DNA of 64,000 nt from Sesamum alatum. Its lineage: Eukaryota; Streptophyta; Magnoliopsida; Lamiales; Pedaliaceae. The stretch is from the NCBI GenBank assembly GCA_034509735.1, contig JACGWO010000013.1, positions 10,622,136 to 10,686,135 of the forward strand, written 5' to 3'. A program made the position numbers and the translations under genes. Shown here piece by piece: positions 14,644 through 27,020 of the stretch (position 1 is its first letter; every line of letters begins with the position of its first letter). The notes beneath the pieces were generated by a model. It ran no database searches and was not told the origin of the DNA. It saw only the letters and a list, made by a program, of their open reading frames with translations.

Positions 14644-15881
14644 TTATCAAGCATGTTACTTTTAAGTATCTTTTGTACATTCTTACATTTTCATTATAAT
14701 GTTTCTCTTTGTTTACATCACTTTTATGTTCCAATTGTTCAGAATTTTATCAAATCATATTATATTATTTAAAATGAATACCATTCCATTTGTTCCTCTC
14801 TTTTCTATTTGGATAATAAGGTGGATAAGTTAGTTTTGATATGATTTGCCTCATGTAGTTATTTTTATAAATATAAATGGTTATATACAATAATTTTTCA
14901 TTAATTAATCTCTCTCATAATTATTTTCTTACTTTTTTTAGTTCCTCTATCTATGTTAAATTCCTAATTGTTTTCATTATAAATTACTTTTTTACTTTCA
15001 AATATTTACAGTTTCTTTCAAATTAATGACATCAATGATTTTTCATAATCTAAGTAATTTTAAAATAAAAAAAAACATTCAAAACATTCAATTAAATATA
15101 TAAATTCCAAAATTATTAAATTTTTATCTACTGAATAAAATAGTATAAATTCACAATTTGATCAAAAATACCTATTGTTGCATTGTGTATAACCGAACAA
15201 TGCCTGCAAAATATCTTTATTTTTGTCTTTAGAACTTTTGATTTAATTTATGTATTTGATTTATATTTTTTAACTTCACATATTCATGGCAGGTAATATT
15301 TATTTCTCAAGCCTCATAATAATCAACTTCCAAAAATTTAGAAAATTAAGTTTTATCCAGAATGTATATTTCAGAATTCATAGTGATAGTCAAACCTCAT
15401 AGTTATGGTACCTACCATTGATGTTGGTTGGTTAGATGATACTTAATACTAATTTTGGCTCGTTTAAATTTGAAACTTATAATATTTATTTGTAGAATAT
15501 ATATTTACTCTGTTAGAATTTTGTAATTATATATTAATTAAAATTCTTTGATTATACCAATTATTCATAATTAAAGTTACATAAGTGCATCATTAATCAA
15601 GCACATCGATTCTCTAACTTTATTAAGCCCATTACTAAGTTCTTTGATTGCTAATTAATCAGTTCAGAATTAAAGTTAATTTTTTGATCGGGTGTATTAG
15701 TTTTCTAACTTGATATGGTCTCATATTTCAATAATTATGCAAATATCTCAATTAATTATCTCCAATAATTAATCACCAATTAATTTAACAACTAATATTA
15801 CTTGATATTTGCTTTCTAATCAACAATTTTGCTTAGCATAAGCTAATTCAATTAATTCTCTACCTTAAGATTATATCTATA

Positions 15882-16316
15882 CTAGCTGCTAACGCTTTAT
15901 ATCTTTAATAAATAATTTTATAAAATTAATAATATCTTTAATACATGAGATCAAGTTAAATAAAAATAATAAAAGAAAGATAAAATATATGTACATATAT
16001 CATCCCAAAGAAAATATGATTCAAGATACATAACTTTAAATATATATAGATATACAAATGCAAACGTCATTAACAAAATTACACAACTTTTTCCATTTGC
16101 CCGCATTTAAAAAAAATAAATATGTTAAGCATTACTATAATATTATAATCTAATAATAGCTATTTTCCTATATTTTGGGGTTTTAGAAGAGTTGGTGGGG
16201 GTTAAAAGGAGTGGGAAGTTAATGGAAAAATTAATAAATTAAATTAGAATTAAATTGGCAGACCAAGAAAATGGGAGACGCCAAAGAGGTGCTCTTCCTT
16301 AATAAAAAGGTATAGA
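15882..16316 (-). mobile_element. Non-autonomous Helitron in repeat copy B
   Basis: Same element and ends as in copy A (TCTATACC ... GCAGCTAG). It was carried along by the tandem duplication rather than inserted independently, since the site is identical. Confidence 0.72.
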
Positions 16317-17705
16317 TTATCAAGCATGTTACTTTTAAGTATCTTTTGTGCATTCTTACATTTTCATTATAATATTTATCTTTGTTTACATCACTTTTAT
16401 GTTCCAATTGTTCAGAATTTTATCAAATCATATTATATTATTTAAAATGGATACCATTCCATATGTTCCTCTCTTTTCTATTTGAATAATGAGGTGGATA
16501 AGTTAGTTTTGATCCGATTTGCCCATGTAGTTATTTTTATAAATATAAATTGTTATATACAATAATTTTTCATTAATTAATCTCTCTCATAATTATTTTC
16601 TTACTTTTTTTAGGTCCTCTATCTATGTTAAATTCTTAATTATTTTCTTGATAAATTACTTTTTTACTTTCAAATATTTACAGTTTCTTTCAAATTAATG
16701 ACATTAATGATTTTTCATAATTTAAGTAATTTTAAAATAAAAAAAACATTCACAACATTCAATTAAATATATAAATTCCAAAATCATTAAAATTGTATCT
16801 ATTGAATAAAATAGTATATATTCACAATTTGATTAGAAATACCTATTTTTTCATTGTGTATAACCGAACAATGCCTGCAAAATATCTTCATTTTTGTCTT
16901 TAGAACTTTTGATTTAATTTATGTATTTGATTTATATTTTTTAATTTTACATATTCATGGCAGGTAATATTTATTTCTCAAGCCTCATAATAATCAACTT
17001 CCAAAAATTTAGAAATTTAGTTTTGTCCAGAATGTATATTTCAGAATTCATAGTGATAGTCAAACCTCATAGTTATGGTATATACCATTGATGTTGGTTG
17101 GTTAGATAATACTTAATACTAATTTTGGCTCGTTTAATTTTGAAACTTATAATATTTATTTGTAGAATATATATTTACTCAGTTAGAATTTTGTAACTAT
17201 ATATTCATTAAAATTCTTTGATTATGCCAATCATTAATCAAGCACATCGATTCTCTAACTTTATTAAGCCGATGACTAAGTTCCTTGATTTCTAATTAAT
17301 CAATTCTGAATTAAAGTTAATTTTTTGATCGGGTGTATTAGTTTTCGAACTTGATATGGTCTCATATTTCAATAATTATGCAAATATCTCAATTAATTCT
17401 CTCCAATAATTAATTAACAATTAATTTAACATCTAATCTTACTTGATATTTGCTTTCTAATCAACAATTTTGCTTAGCATAAGCTAATTCAATTAATTCT
17501 CTACCTTAAAATTATATATATATATATATATATATATTATCAAGCATGTTACTTTTAAGTACGTTTTGTGCATTCTTACATTTTCATTATAATGTTTCTC
17601 TTTCTTTACATCACTTTTATGTTCCAATTGTTCAGAATTTTATCTAATTCAATTTCAACTAAACTTCTCAATTTATTTTCTTTGACTACAAGGAAATAGC
17701 TTGAT

Positions 17706-17940
17706 AACTACAAAAAAAATTGATGTTAAAATTTGCGTCGAGCTAATTAGCAAGTAAATTTTTCGTTGCTAATCTACACCATTTGATATATAAATTAAAC
17801 AATTCGTTGCTAAGTTCGAGAGCAAGTAAATTTTTGTTGCTAAGTATTCGCAAGTAAATTTCTTTTATTATATATTGTAAATTAACAACGTGAATTTTAC
17901 TTGCTAATTTTTTTCGTTGCTATTGAACTTTCTTGTAGTG
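17706..17940. mobile_element. CACTA-type MITE
   Basis: The right end reads tttcttgtagtg, the inverted form of the CACTACAAGAAA end of En/Spm elements. The left end aactacaaaa is a degenerate partner. Inside are repeated sub-terminal blocks 'gcaagtaaat' and 'tcgttgcta' in both orientations. No 3-bp target duplication could be confirmed. Confidence 0.55.
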
Positions 17941-18190
17941 TTTTATAATATTTTGCTTCTGTAAACAAAATATTGTTTACATATTTAAAAGTATTTTTTA
18001 TTGTTATGTTGATGTTTACTTTGCATTCTAAATTTTATGCTCTAATTTTATAATTGCGAACAACATTAAGTAAAGAAAAGAATGTAAACCAATTCCGCAC
18101 TTATCCAACCTATTATGTGTATTTATAGCACCGCATTAATCAATTCAAGTAAAATATAATTCTTATTTATTAATAAAACTAAAATTATCT

Positions 18191-18495
18191 GTTTACACCT
18201 GACCCCCATCCGTTAGAGTTTGGACGAAAACTGTTCACGTCAACAAAAATAATTACACAAATTTTCAATTTTTCCCATCATTTAACATTCTCATTTATAT
18301 TTTTGTACTTATAAGAGGATAAGTGTAACGTATATGTATGGAGTGAGGCCAATATTATTATATTTTTTCCTTATAAGTACAAAATTATTGCACGAGAATG
18401 TTAAATGAGAGGTACAATTAAAAATTTATGTAATTATTTTTGTTGAAATGAACATTTTTCGCCCAAACCTTAACGAATGGAGGTCAGGTGTAAAC
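18191..18495. mobile_element. Fold-back/MITE with ~125-140-bp inverted arms
   Basis: gtttacacctgac at 18191 is mirrored by gtcaggtgtaaac ending at 18495. The arms stay complementary with mismatches and small indels to about 18330 and 18370. The loop is only ~40 bp, so the transcript would form a long hairpin. Confidence 0.8.
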
Positions 18496-18504
18496 AAAGA
18501 ATTT

Positions 18505-18950
18505 TTAGAGGGGGTGTAAATGTAATTTCCAAACTTCTTTGGGGAAAGTGTAATTATGCATTTTCAGAGGGGGTCTAAATGTAATTAACCCTATATTTTT
18601 TAATGCTTATTATAATTAATAATTAATATTATTATTTATAATAATATATTTTATTAGAAAATGGTAAAAAGTTAAAAATAAGAGACTGCGTAACGAGCTT
18701 GAGCTCGTGAGCGCAGTTCGCAAGCTCAAGCTCGAAACCGTTTACTCGAGTTTAATATCGAGCCTCAAAAATTTTGGCTGAGCATTTTTTACACCCCTTA
18801 GGTGGACCCAAACCCGCCGCACAACTCTGTCTTGGATTCGAGACCCTTCCCTGAAATGTTCTGGCCCCGCGCCCGCCCGAGTCCCAAATCTGGCCCAACA
18901 GGTCAGACCCGCTTGACCCGAGAATCAACTTAAGTACTACAAATTATTGA
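18505..18950. mobile_element. hAT-like debris (degenerate)
   Basis: Two direct copies of an 'agaggggg..taaatgtaatt' block lie at ~18508 and ~18566. A palindromic gagcttgagctcg region lies at 18690-18780, followed by a GC-biased tract with gacccgcttgacccg. These resemble ends of short plant hAT derivatives, but no clean termini were found. Confidence 0.3.
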
Positions 18951-19054
18951 AGTTTTTCAAATCATGTTCACTAAATTACACATCACTAACACATTCTTCA
19001 TGATCATCTTTCTCAGCGTTAAGCATTGTTAGACAAGCTTTCAAACCACTAATT

Positions 19055-19494
19055 TGAAAGTGTGGATCGGCCCAGAAAAATGCGGCAGAAGCATAAAAAT
19101 AAAAACAATAACAAAAATAAATGCGTATTAAATCTGGATCAAGGGCGTACCCTTCATCTTCCCGGTCGTTCAGTATATCTCATGTGTTAAACAACTACAA
19201 CATGGAGGCCATAGAATTTAAAGGAACAAGAAACGCGCAAGAAACATATTGAGATCTTACCCTCGTAGCTTTCTTGATTGGCTACACTTATTGTTTCTCG
19301 GTGTTCACACCTCCAAAGCCTCTACGTAGAGAACCTCCAAAGTAGTCCACGCAATTCACCGGATTACAACATTCTCCCATGCTAGCAAGAAAACGATTGG
19401 AAGTGAGATATCAACACAATGCTATGAACTAACACGATTGATATCTCATTGTTCTTCCATTGATCGAATCAAGAACAATAGAATATTTCTTGGA

Positions 19495-19547
<53 letters not shown>

Positions 19548-20046
19548 GGTGGTGCGGCCAAGAGAGTTGTGAGTTGTGTGGAATGTGTGTGTATTTAAAT
19601 GACCTATTCATTCACACTTACTATGAAGCTTCCCTCCAAAAAGAGCCACACCCTTCTCAAACTCAACCTCATGGCCGAGTTCAACCTCTTCAAAGAGGGA
19701 TCTCGGCCCTTCATCTCTTTTTTCCCATGATCAAATCATGGCCATTCATTTCTTGGGATTTTATGGACCAGGTTGATTTAAATCCAATTAAATAAATCAA
19801 AGGTCCAATGGACTTCATATTAAATCTAATTTAATATTTAATCCCAACATAAAATTTCCATCCTTTTAATCCAATTAAAAGGAAACTCATTCTCATTAAT
19901 TCATAAATTCAATTTATGAATTAAGCCCGATAAATTAATCCAGTTAATTCATAAAGGCTAAAATCCAAAGTTCAATTAGTCTCATTAATTAAACTTTTGG
20001 GAAATCCATTCCATGGATTATTTTCATAAATGATCCCATCATTTAT
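19055..20046 (-). mobile_element. Copia family B LTR, first part
   Basis: It starts tgaaagtgtggatcggccc, the reverse of the 3' end of the complete family B solo LTR at 45420-47653. It includes the GA microsatellite. It is interrupted at 20046 by a family A solo LTR and resumes at 22260. Confidence 0.7.
19496..19545. repeat. (GA)n microsatellite
   Basis: About 25 uninterrupted GA units inside the family B LTR. The same position in family A LTRs is a shorter GA/CT-rich tract. Confidence 0.95.
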
Positions 20047-22254
20047 TGAAGGATAAGCGGATCCACCCGTGAGCGCGAGCAGAAGCGAGAAAGCGTAAAT
20101 CAATACGTAATTTAAACTAAATCGCATATAAAGCGGAACCCCAAGTGCTCAACCGGGCGTTCGATGTAGGATGTATTAATATTTAAAACATATATATAAC
20201 ACATAGGGCATAGATGAAAAAGTTAAATCTACAAAAGCATAAATAATTGTTACCTTTGTAGATTTCACGTATGCACGGCTACTTGCGTTGTTCCTTCTCC
20301 GGTATGCTCACAAAGTCCAAACGTATGGACTCTCCAAAGGTGATCCACACCACACCGGAAGAAACACACGTTTTCCTTGCTAGAAGAAAATGGGTTTAGG
20401 AAGGAATCGGTTCAAGAGAAAAATACTATGAATTAGTGTTCTCTTAAACCTACTTTGTTCTTCCTTTTGATCCAAGATCAAATGAAGAACACAAGTGGGA
20501 GAGGGAGAGAGAGGCCGAGAGTGACAGAGAGAGAGAGAAGAGAGGCCGAAAAAATGTGTTCTTCTTTTCCTAGAAAAGATGAATTATAACTCTCTTACAC
20601 AAGGTGTTGTATATACTCGTATATATACATAATTAATGTGATTATTGGAATATGTCTAGGTTTATCCAAGGATGTCTAGATACATCCCAATCAATCACCA
20701 TTAATTCTTTAATCAAGCCTACCAACTTTTAAGGTATGATCAAATCATACCAAAAGGGAAGGGCTTGATTGGAGTTGATTTGTCTCTTTCCAAAAAGAGA
20801 TAAGTCAACTGCCACCTTGCATGAAGCATGGCTGATTTTAGCTTCCTCCAAGGGAGCATTTTCGGCCATGCCTCTTTATGGGAAGAAGTCCAATTTCTTC
20901 TTATTTCAAAATAGGAATTAATTCTCCTCTCGGGTCAAAATTTAACGGACCGGGTTTTATCGTAATCCAATTATGACGAACCCAAAATTAAATCCAATTT
21001 AATGTCCACTTAAATTATTCCCGTTGGTCTTTTAATCCAATCAAAAGATCCAACATCTCGACTTTCCATATTTAATCAATAAATCCAATTTACTCATTAA
21101 ACGACAATATTGGCCCGTCCATCCAATGGACTATTCTTTAAGTAATCCAATTACTTATCTATCCTTCGAGATTGACTCCAAGTCAATCTCTCAACCTTCT
21201 CGGTGATTTGTGTGTGACCCTTTAGGTTCACCCTTAGCTAGACTTGGCCCATGTCTCACAAGGGCTCGTTACCATGGGTGGCCGTCTAGCAACGGTCGAT
21301 GGCACTAGAGACTAGGTGAATGTTGGCGTGAACATTTAGGTACTGATTCCGTACGGGTAAGGTCCTTCCGTCTACCGTCTCCCAGCCTTAGTCTAGGGTA
21401 TGGAATTGGGCGTCAATTCCCATCCTTGACTAGGCATCTATGCTTAATACTCGAGACTACGTATGCTTCATTGCGTCGACACAGAAAACCATTCCCTGTT
21501 CGACCAACCACTGTGGCCACAGCTTTAAACAGCATGAACGTGTCTCCGAGTGCATAGGAGATACCTCTGTCACATACTGACATGGGACGGATCCTCTTCT
21601 TGGAATCCACCGTCCTTGCCATACATTCTGACTGCACTGGACAAGGCTTATAATGATCATCTTACAGAATTATCACCTCTCGCCAGATTCAAGATACAGC
21701 CGTCCTGTGCACATGACTGCCATGGTTCTTCAAGTCTAAGGACTACTCCCATACTATCGGAATCGGGAAGATCCAATCATACCGACAAAGCCTCCAAGGC
21801 TTCCATATGATGATCCCCGGGAGTCAGTCCAGTCGGCTCGACCCCAGTCGACCAACCCATCAAGATCGTGTAGGCGTCCTACGCCTGTCGCCGATGAAAC
21901 ACGACACTCATCCAATGAACACGACTCTTGATGCAAGTCTCAATAGGACTCTCGATGCTTTGTCTCGAGATCCTCGACTTGGAACGTTTCAGACCTAACT
22001 CTCAATGAGTTGGTTTCGTGACCACCATCCAATGCGTGGCCCAACTGCATGAGTTGTTAACCGTGGTCTGTGGGCTTTGTTGCGATATAAGTAAAACACC
22101 ATTTTAACATATGTGAAATGAGCACAACAAAGTAAACACCAATAGTGACAAACACTCATTTTATTCATCACATAATAATATTATATTAACATCAAGTTGT
22201 CAGATAGGTTACAAATCGCCAAACCTATTGGCTTTCTGGTCACCTATTCTAATA
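20047..22254 (-). mobile_element. Copia family A solo LTR with TSD TTTAT
   Basis: It starts tgaaggataagcggatcc and ends cacctattctaata (CA changed to TA). TTTAT is found at 20042-20046 and again at 22255-22259. At 2,208 bp it has the length of the LTRs of the full element at 33632-43561. With no internal region beside it and a perfect target duplication, it is a solo LTR inserted into a family B LTR. Confidence 0.88.
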
Positions 22255-22259
22255 TTTAT

Positions 22260-22393
22260 GACTCTTTAGGTTCACCCTCAGCTAGACTTGGGGCAGTGTC
22301 CAACACTGATTAATTAAATCCAATTTAATTATTTTCGATTATCCCGTAATTGGAAGTAGCCCATTACCATGAGTGGTCGTCTAGCAACGGTCC
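22260..22393 (-). mobile_element. Copia family B LTR, continued fragment
   Basis: It contains the reverse of the ttaggttcac...ctagacttgg and gtctagcaacggtcc blocks also found in the solo LTR at 45420-47653. It ends abruptly at ~22393, where copia A gag begins. This is a deletion junction with 2-3 bp overlap (cca). Confidence 0.65.
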
Positions 22394-23273
22394 AGAATTA
22401 GTTATCATATTTACTTCAACCACAAACATACCTGGCTTGGAGAGGAGTTGTGGGCACTCCCTCTTCGAATGCCCCTTCCCTTGGCAATGCATGCAGACTT
22501 CATTTGCCTTGGACCGCTGAGAACACGGGCCTTCCCTTTTCCTTTGCCGGTTCGACCGGGGCAACAGGGGCGCCTGAAGCGCGAACAGGGGCTGCAACCG
22601 TCTTCCCCTTTCCCTTATTCCTCTTCCAGCGTCCTTGCCATTCGCCTTGGAGGTCGAAGCCTCTCCTATCAATACCGCCGGCGCCGACTTGTGGGTCGTT
22701 GCCTCGTATTGAACCAACATGTTGATCGGCTCATGAATAGACTTCTCAAGTCTGTTCATGTTGTAGTTTAGTTCAAACGGGTCATAGGATGGAGGAAGCG
22801 ACTGGAGGATCACGTCGATGTACGTGTCATTGTTAAGCCCAGCTTTAAGGTCCTCGAGTTTCTCCACTAGAGAGAGCATCTTAACCCCATGACTTTGTAC
22901 AGACGATCCTTCAGCAAGCTTGGTGCCAAATAATGCTTTGTGGCGGCATATCTAATATGCCTATCCGGAACCGCATAAACCTCGTTCATGCAGAGCATTA
23001 TGGCGGAGACGACGTCCAGCCTCTCATATTGCTTCTGGATGTCGTTAGACATCGAAGCCAATATGATACTGCGCACTTTCCGGTTGTCCTCATGCCATTT
23101 CTCGAACGTCAAACGTTTTTCTGGCTTGGACCCCTCCGGTAAGTCGCTCGGCGGCGGCTCGTCCAAGACGTAGCCTTGTTCTCGAAACCGAGGACAATCC
23201 TCAGCCAGTCCGAGTAGTTCGTTCCGTTGAATTTATTAGTCTCAAGTACCATGGTTAATGGATTCTTAGACAT
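22393..23273 (-). pseudogene. Copia family A gag (broken), pol deleted
   Basis: Retroelement capsid/nucleocapsid gene on the minus strand. The ATG is at 23271-23273 (MSKNPLTMVLETNKFNGTN) and one frameshift follows near 23200. The frame after it carries the UBN2-like gag region (ASMSNDIQKQYERLD, DRHIRYA). A second frame holds the zinc knuckle CMHCQGKGHSKREC near 22470, the CCHC RNA-binding motif. The sequence stops just after VVEVNMITNS, where other copies continue into the protease. All of pol and the 3' LTR are missing, replaced by the family B LTR fragment. It cannot make a polyprotein. Confidence 0.88.
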
Positions 23274-23440
23274 ATCTACATTAATAAAAATGTGAAGCAG
23301 AAATCAGCAGATGATGCTAATATTATAATTCAAGTTGAAGACTTGGTCTTTTAGTCTTTAACCCTCCCTCTATTTATACGAAAGTCCACCATTCTCAACC
23401 GGAGTTTCGGGAAACCATTTCCTAGTGGGCTTGGGATCCA

Positions 23441-23704
23441 CAAGCGTAATCTCCATGCCCCGCTTTTACGATTCACATGAAGGAAACCTCATGGGAGATA
23501 TCCAATATCGTTCTCATCCCATGAGATTCCCAAGATGTTTTGCCTCACCTATTCGCATGGTTTCGAGGACTCCAAGCGTAATCTCCATGCCCCACTTTTA
23601 TGATTCACATGAAGAAGACCTCGTAGGAGATATCCAATATCATTCTCATCCCATGAGATTCCCAAGATATTTTACCTCACCTATTCGCATGGTTCCAAGG
23701 ACTC
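23441..23704. repeat. 132-bp tandem duplication in the copia A leader
   Basis: Two copies begin with aagcgtaatctccatgcccc at 23442 and 23574. The other two leaders in this window carry a single copy. Confidence 0.9.
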
Positions 23705-24804
23705 CATGCGAACCATGTTAGTCAGTGTTGGGGCCCGACCATCAACCAAATCATGCCTCAAACTGTCGCCCCCCACGGCTCGTGAGACAGGGAAACAGGG
23801 AGCGCAGTCACTTTGTTCACAACAATGGTGCAACTTTCCCTAGTCCAAGTGTGCCACGACTCGTGAGACCACACTTGGATAGTAGTAGCTTCCTCACCAA
23901 ATTGCTGTGGATGGAAGGTTCGGATAGATCAAAATACCATTTTTGATCCAAGTCCGTTCTGGGCCTAATATTTTAATTTGGTCCAACCAAATGAGAGTTT
24001 TAATGTACGACCAAGACCTCATCCCATTAAGGTATTTTAGCATGCATAAATATCCAATATTAAAGCGATAAATAAAAAATATGCCGCATGTAGAAAACAT
24101 AGCATACCCCTGTTAGGATGATCACAAGCCCAACCTATGCGACCTATTGAGCCCGCAGTGAGTCTATGGTCTGTCTAGGGTGGTCCTATATTATTAAAAA
24201 AATTATACCCATTGTCGTTCCAATGGGCTTTGTCGTGCTCTTGTTTCACGCCTTGATGCTCTACCTTGGGTCTCCGACTCCATAAGCTTGTTAAAATAAA
24301 AATCTCACTAATCCTATCTATTCTCATTACAATTGAAAGTAATACATGGGAAATAAAAACAAGCCTTAACATCATGAGGCTGAAATACAGAGATGATAGT
24401 CCTAAAACAAGAGGCACACAGGCACCACCCAACAGAAAATGTAAATAATCATACGTTCATCCATACATAAGGTCTAGAGCTTTTGTGATCATCCCATGTT
24501 GATTCCATCAACGCATATAACATAATTATTCCAAATAATCATGCTTAAACCATGGATATTCCAAACATCCAAGTGATGTCCAACATCACAAAGCATAAAT
24601 ACATAAAGAATATGCAAAATTCAAATTTCAAATTCAATGGACATTATAAAGAATGCATCCAATGCATGTATTAATCCCAAATTAATTAAGAAAATTTGAT
24701 CTAAGGAACAATCTAATTATTCCAAAATCAAATGTGCAAAATTAATACATTTTCAGAATATTGTGCAAAAAAGGCAGAAAATCAAATTTTCCGGAAAACA
24801 TCGA

Positions 24805-25125
24805 AAAAGGCACAAAACGGCCAAGCCGTGGTGCCTGCCGGCCAGCCACGCGCACAGAGCAGCGCGCGCACCTTGTGCCGCGCTGGCCTCGGCCGGCAGC
24901 GGCATGCCTGCGGACAGCGCGCGCGCGCCTGTGCGCAACATCCACGCACCCAGCACGCGCGCCTGCCAGCCGGCCACTGAGTGCGCGACCGCCCCCTTCC
25001 AGCACGCACGCTGGCAGGCACGCCGGCCAGGCCTGCGCGCAGGTGTGAGCTCGCGCGCGCCCAGCAGCGCGCCTGCCAGCCAGTGATCGGCCGCAGGGGG
25101 CGCAGCCAACCGTTGCCGCTGCTGT
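24805..25125. repeat. GC-rich, CpG-dense block in copia A leader (copy 1)
   Basis: Around 75% G+C in an AT-rich element, dominated by gcgcgc and gccagccggc-like motifs that pair with each other. Long open frames occur on both strands only because stop codons are rare in such DNA. Shorter homologous blocks are at 36112-36290 and 59262-59500. Confidence 0.85.
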
Positions 25126-25366
25126 CCGTTTTTCCATTTTTTTTTTACATTCTTTTCAGCACAAATAATTAAAAAATAAACTGAAAATGAACATGAAACT
25201 TTTAGATCCAATCTTAAAAAATTAGCATGGCTAACGTCCATCAAATTTAAAAAATTGAATAATCATATTCATTCATATATTCATGCTATCTAACATGCCA
25301 TCAAAGCCATAAAAGAAAGTAGATCATGCCAAGCACATAGATCTATGCCCCCTACATCAAACCGGG

Positions 25367-25379
25367 CTCTGATACCACT
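25367..25379 (-). promoter_or_regulatory. Primer-binding site (initiator tRNA-Met)
   Basis: On the minus strand it reads agtggtatcagagcc, complementary to the 3' end of plant initiator tRNA-Met. It lies directly inside the LTR at 25380, as usual for copia elements. Confidence 0.85.
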
Positions 25380-27020
25380 TGAAGGACAAGCGGATCTGCC
25401 TGGGAGCGCGAGCAGAAGCGAGAAAGCATAAATCAATACGTAATTTAAATTAAATCGCATATAAATTGAAACCCCAAGGGGTGTACCCTTTGGTGCTCAA
25501 CCGGATGTTCGATGTAGGATGTATTAATATTTAAAACATATATATAACACATTGGGCATAGATGAAAAATTTAAATCTACAAAAGCATAAATAATCATTA
25601 CCTTTGTAGATTTCACGTATGCACGGATACTTGCGTTGTTCCTTCTCCAGAATGCTCACAAAGTCCAAATATATGGACTCTCCAAAGGTGATCCACACCA
25701 CACCGGAAGAAACACATGTTTTCCTTGCTAGAAGAAAATGGGTTTAGGAAGAAATCGGTTCAAGGGAAAAACACTACGAATTAGTGTTCTCTTAAACATA
25801 CTTTGTTATTTCTTTGATCCAAGATCAAATGAAGAACACAAGTGGGAGAGGGAGAGAGAGGTCGAGAGTGAGAGAGAGAGGAGAGGCAGAAAAAATGTGT
25901 TCTTCTTTTCCTAGAAAAGATGAATTATAATTCTCTTACACAAGGTGTTGTATATACTCATATATATACATAATTAATGTGATTATTGGAATGTGTCTAG
26001 GTTTATCCAAGGATGTCTAGATACATCTCAATCAACCACCATTAATTCTTCAATCAAGCCTACCAACTTTTAAGGTATGATCAAAACATACCAAAAGGGA
26101 AGGGCTTGATTGGAGTTGATTTGTCTCTTTCCAAAAGAGATAAGTCAACTACCACCTTGCATGAAGCATGTCTGATTTTAGCTTTCTCCAAGGGAGCATT
26201 TTCGGCCATGCTCTTTATGGGAAGAAGTCCAACTTCTTCCTATTCAAAATAGGAATTAATTCTCCTCTCGGGTCAAAATTTAACGGGACCGAATTTTATC
26301 GTAATCCAATTATGATGAACCCAAAATTAAATCCAATTTAATGTCCACTTAAATTATTCTATTGGTCTTTCAATCCAATCAAAAGATACAACATCTCGAC
26401 TTTCCATATTTAAATCGACAAATCCAATTTACCGATTAAACGAGGGCCCGATACAATATTGGCCCGTCCATCCAATGGACTATCCATCAACCTTCTCGTG
26501 ATTTGTGTGTGACCCTTTAGGTTCACCTTCAGCTAGACTTGGGCCCTGTCCACAAGAGCTCGTTACCATGGATGGCCGTCTAGCAACATCCACGGCACTA
26601 GAGACTAGGTGAATGTTGCATGAACATTTAGGCACCGATTCCATACGGGTACGGTCCTTCCGTCTACCATTTCCCAAGCTTAGTTTAGCGTATGGAATTG
26701 GGGGTCGGTTACCATCTTTGACTAGGCATCTATGTTTAATAGTCGAGACTACGTATGCTTCATTACGTCAACACAGGAAACCATTCCCTGTTCGACCAAC
26801 CACTGTGCCACAGCTTTAAACAACATGAACGTGTCTCCGAGTGCATAGGAGATACCTCTGTCACATACTGACAGAGGACGGATCCTCTTCTTGGAATCAC
26901 CGTCCTCGCTACACATTCTGACTGCACTGGACAAGGCTTATAATGATCATCTTACAGAATGATTACCTCTCACCAGATCCAAGATACAGCCGTCTTTGTG
27001 CACGTGACTGTCAGTAGTTT
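25380..27020 (-). mobile_element. 5' LTR of left copia A element (cut by gap)
   Basis: It starts tgaaggacaagcggatctgcc and follows the family A LTR for ~1.64 kb until the run of N. The last ~0.55 kb, including the LTR terminus, is missing in the assembly. Confidence 0.88.

Larger units (their letters stand above)
13442..17643. repeat. Three tandem copies of a ~1.67-kb AT-rich unit
   Basis: Copies start near 13442, 15113 and 16786 (marker attgaataaaatagtata). The first two are ~1671-1673 bp and colinear. The third ends near 17643 and lacks an internal ~434-bp piece, which is the Helitron described separately. No coding sequence was seen. Confidence 0.92.
23274..25366 (-). other. Copia A untranslated leader (left element)
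   Basis: About 2.1 kb between the primer-binding site and gag, without conserved coding. It includes a 132-bp tandem duplication (23441-23704) near gag and a GC-rich block (24805-25125). The same leader is found at 35869-37702 and 57878-59515. Confidence 0.85.

Noticed and set aside
19429..19795. Open frames with (RE)n and (SL)n repeats
   Set aside because: Both strands are open through a GA microsatellite inside an LTR.
22448..22771. Plus-strand open frames over the copia gag
   Set aside because: They are antisense shadows of the minus-strand gag zinc-knuckle region.
24742..25244. Long overlapping open frames on both strands with Ala/Arg-rich products
   Set aside because: They lie in the GC-rich block of a copia leader. 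Stop codons are rare in such composition, frames are open on both strands at once, and no frame is conserved between the three copies.
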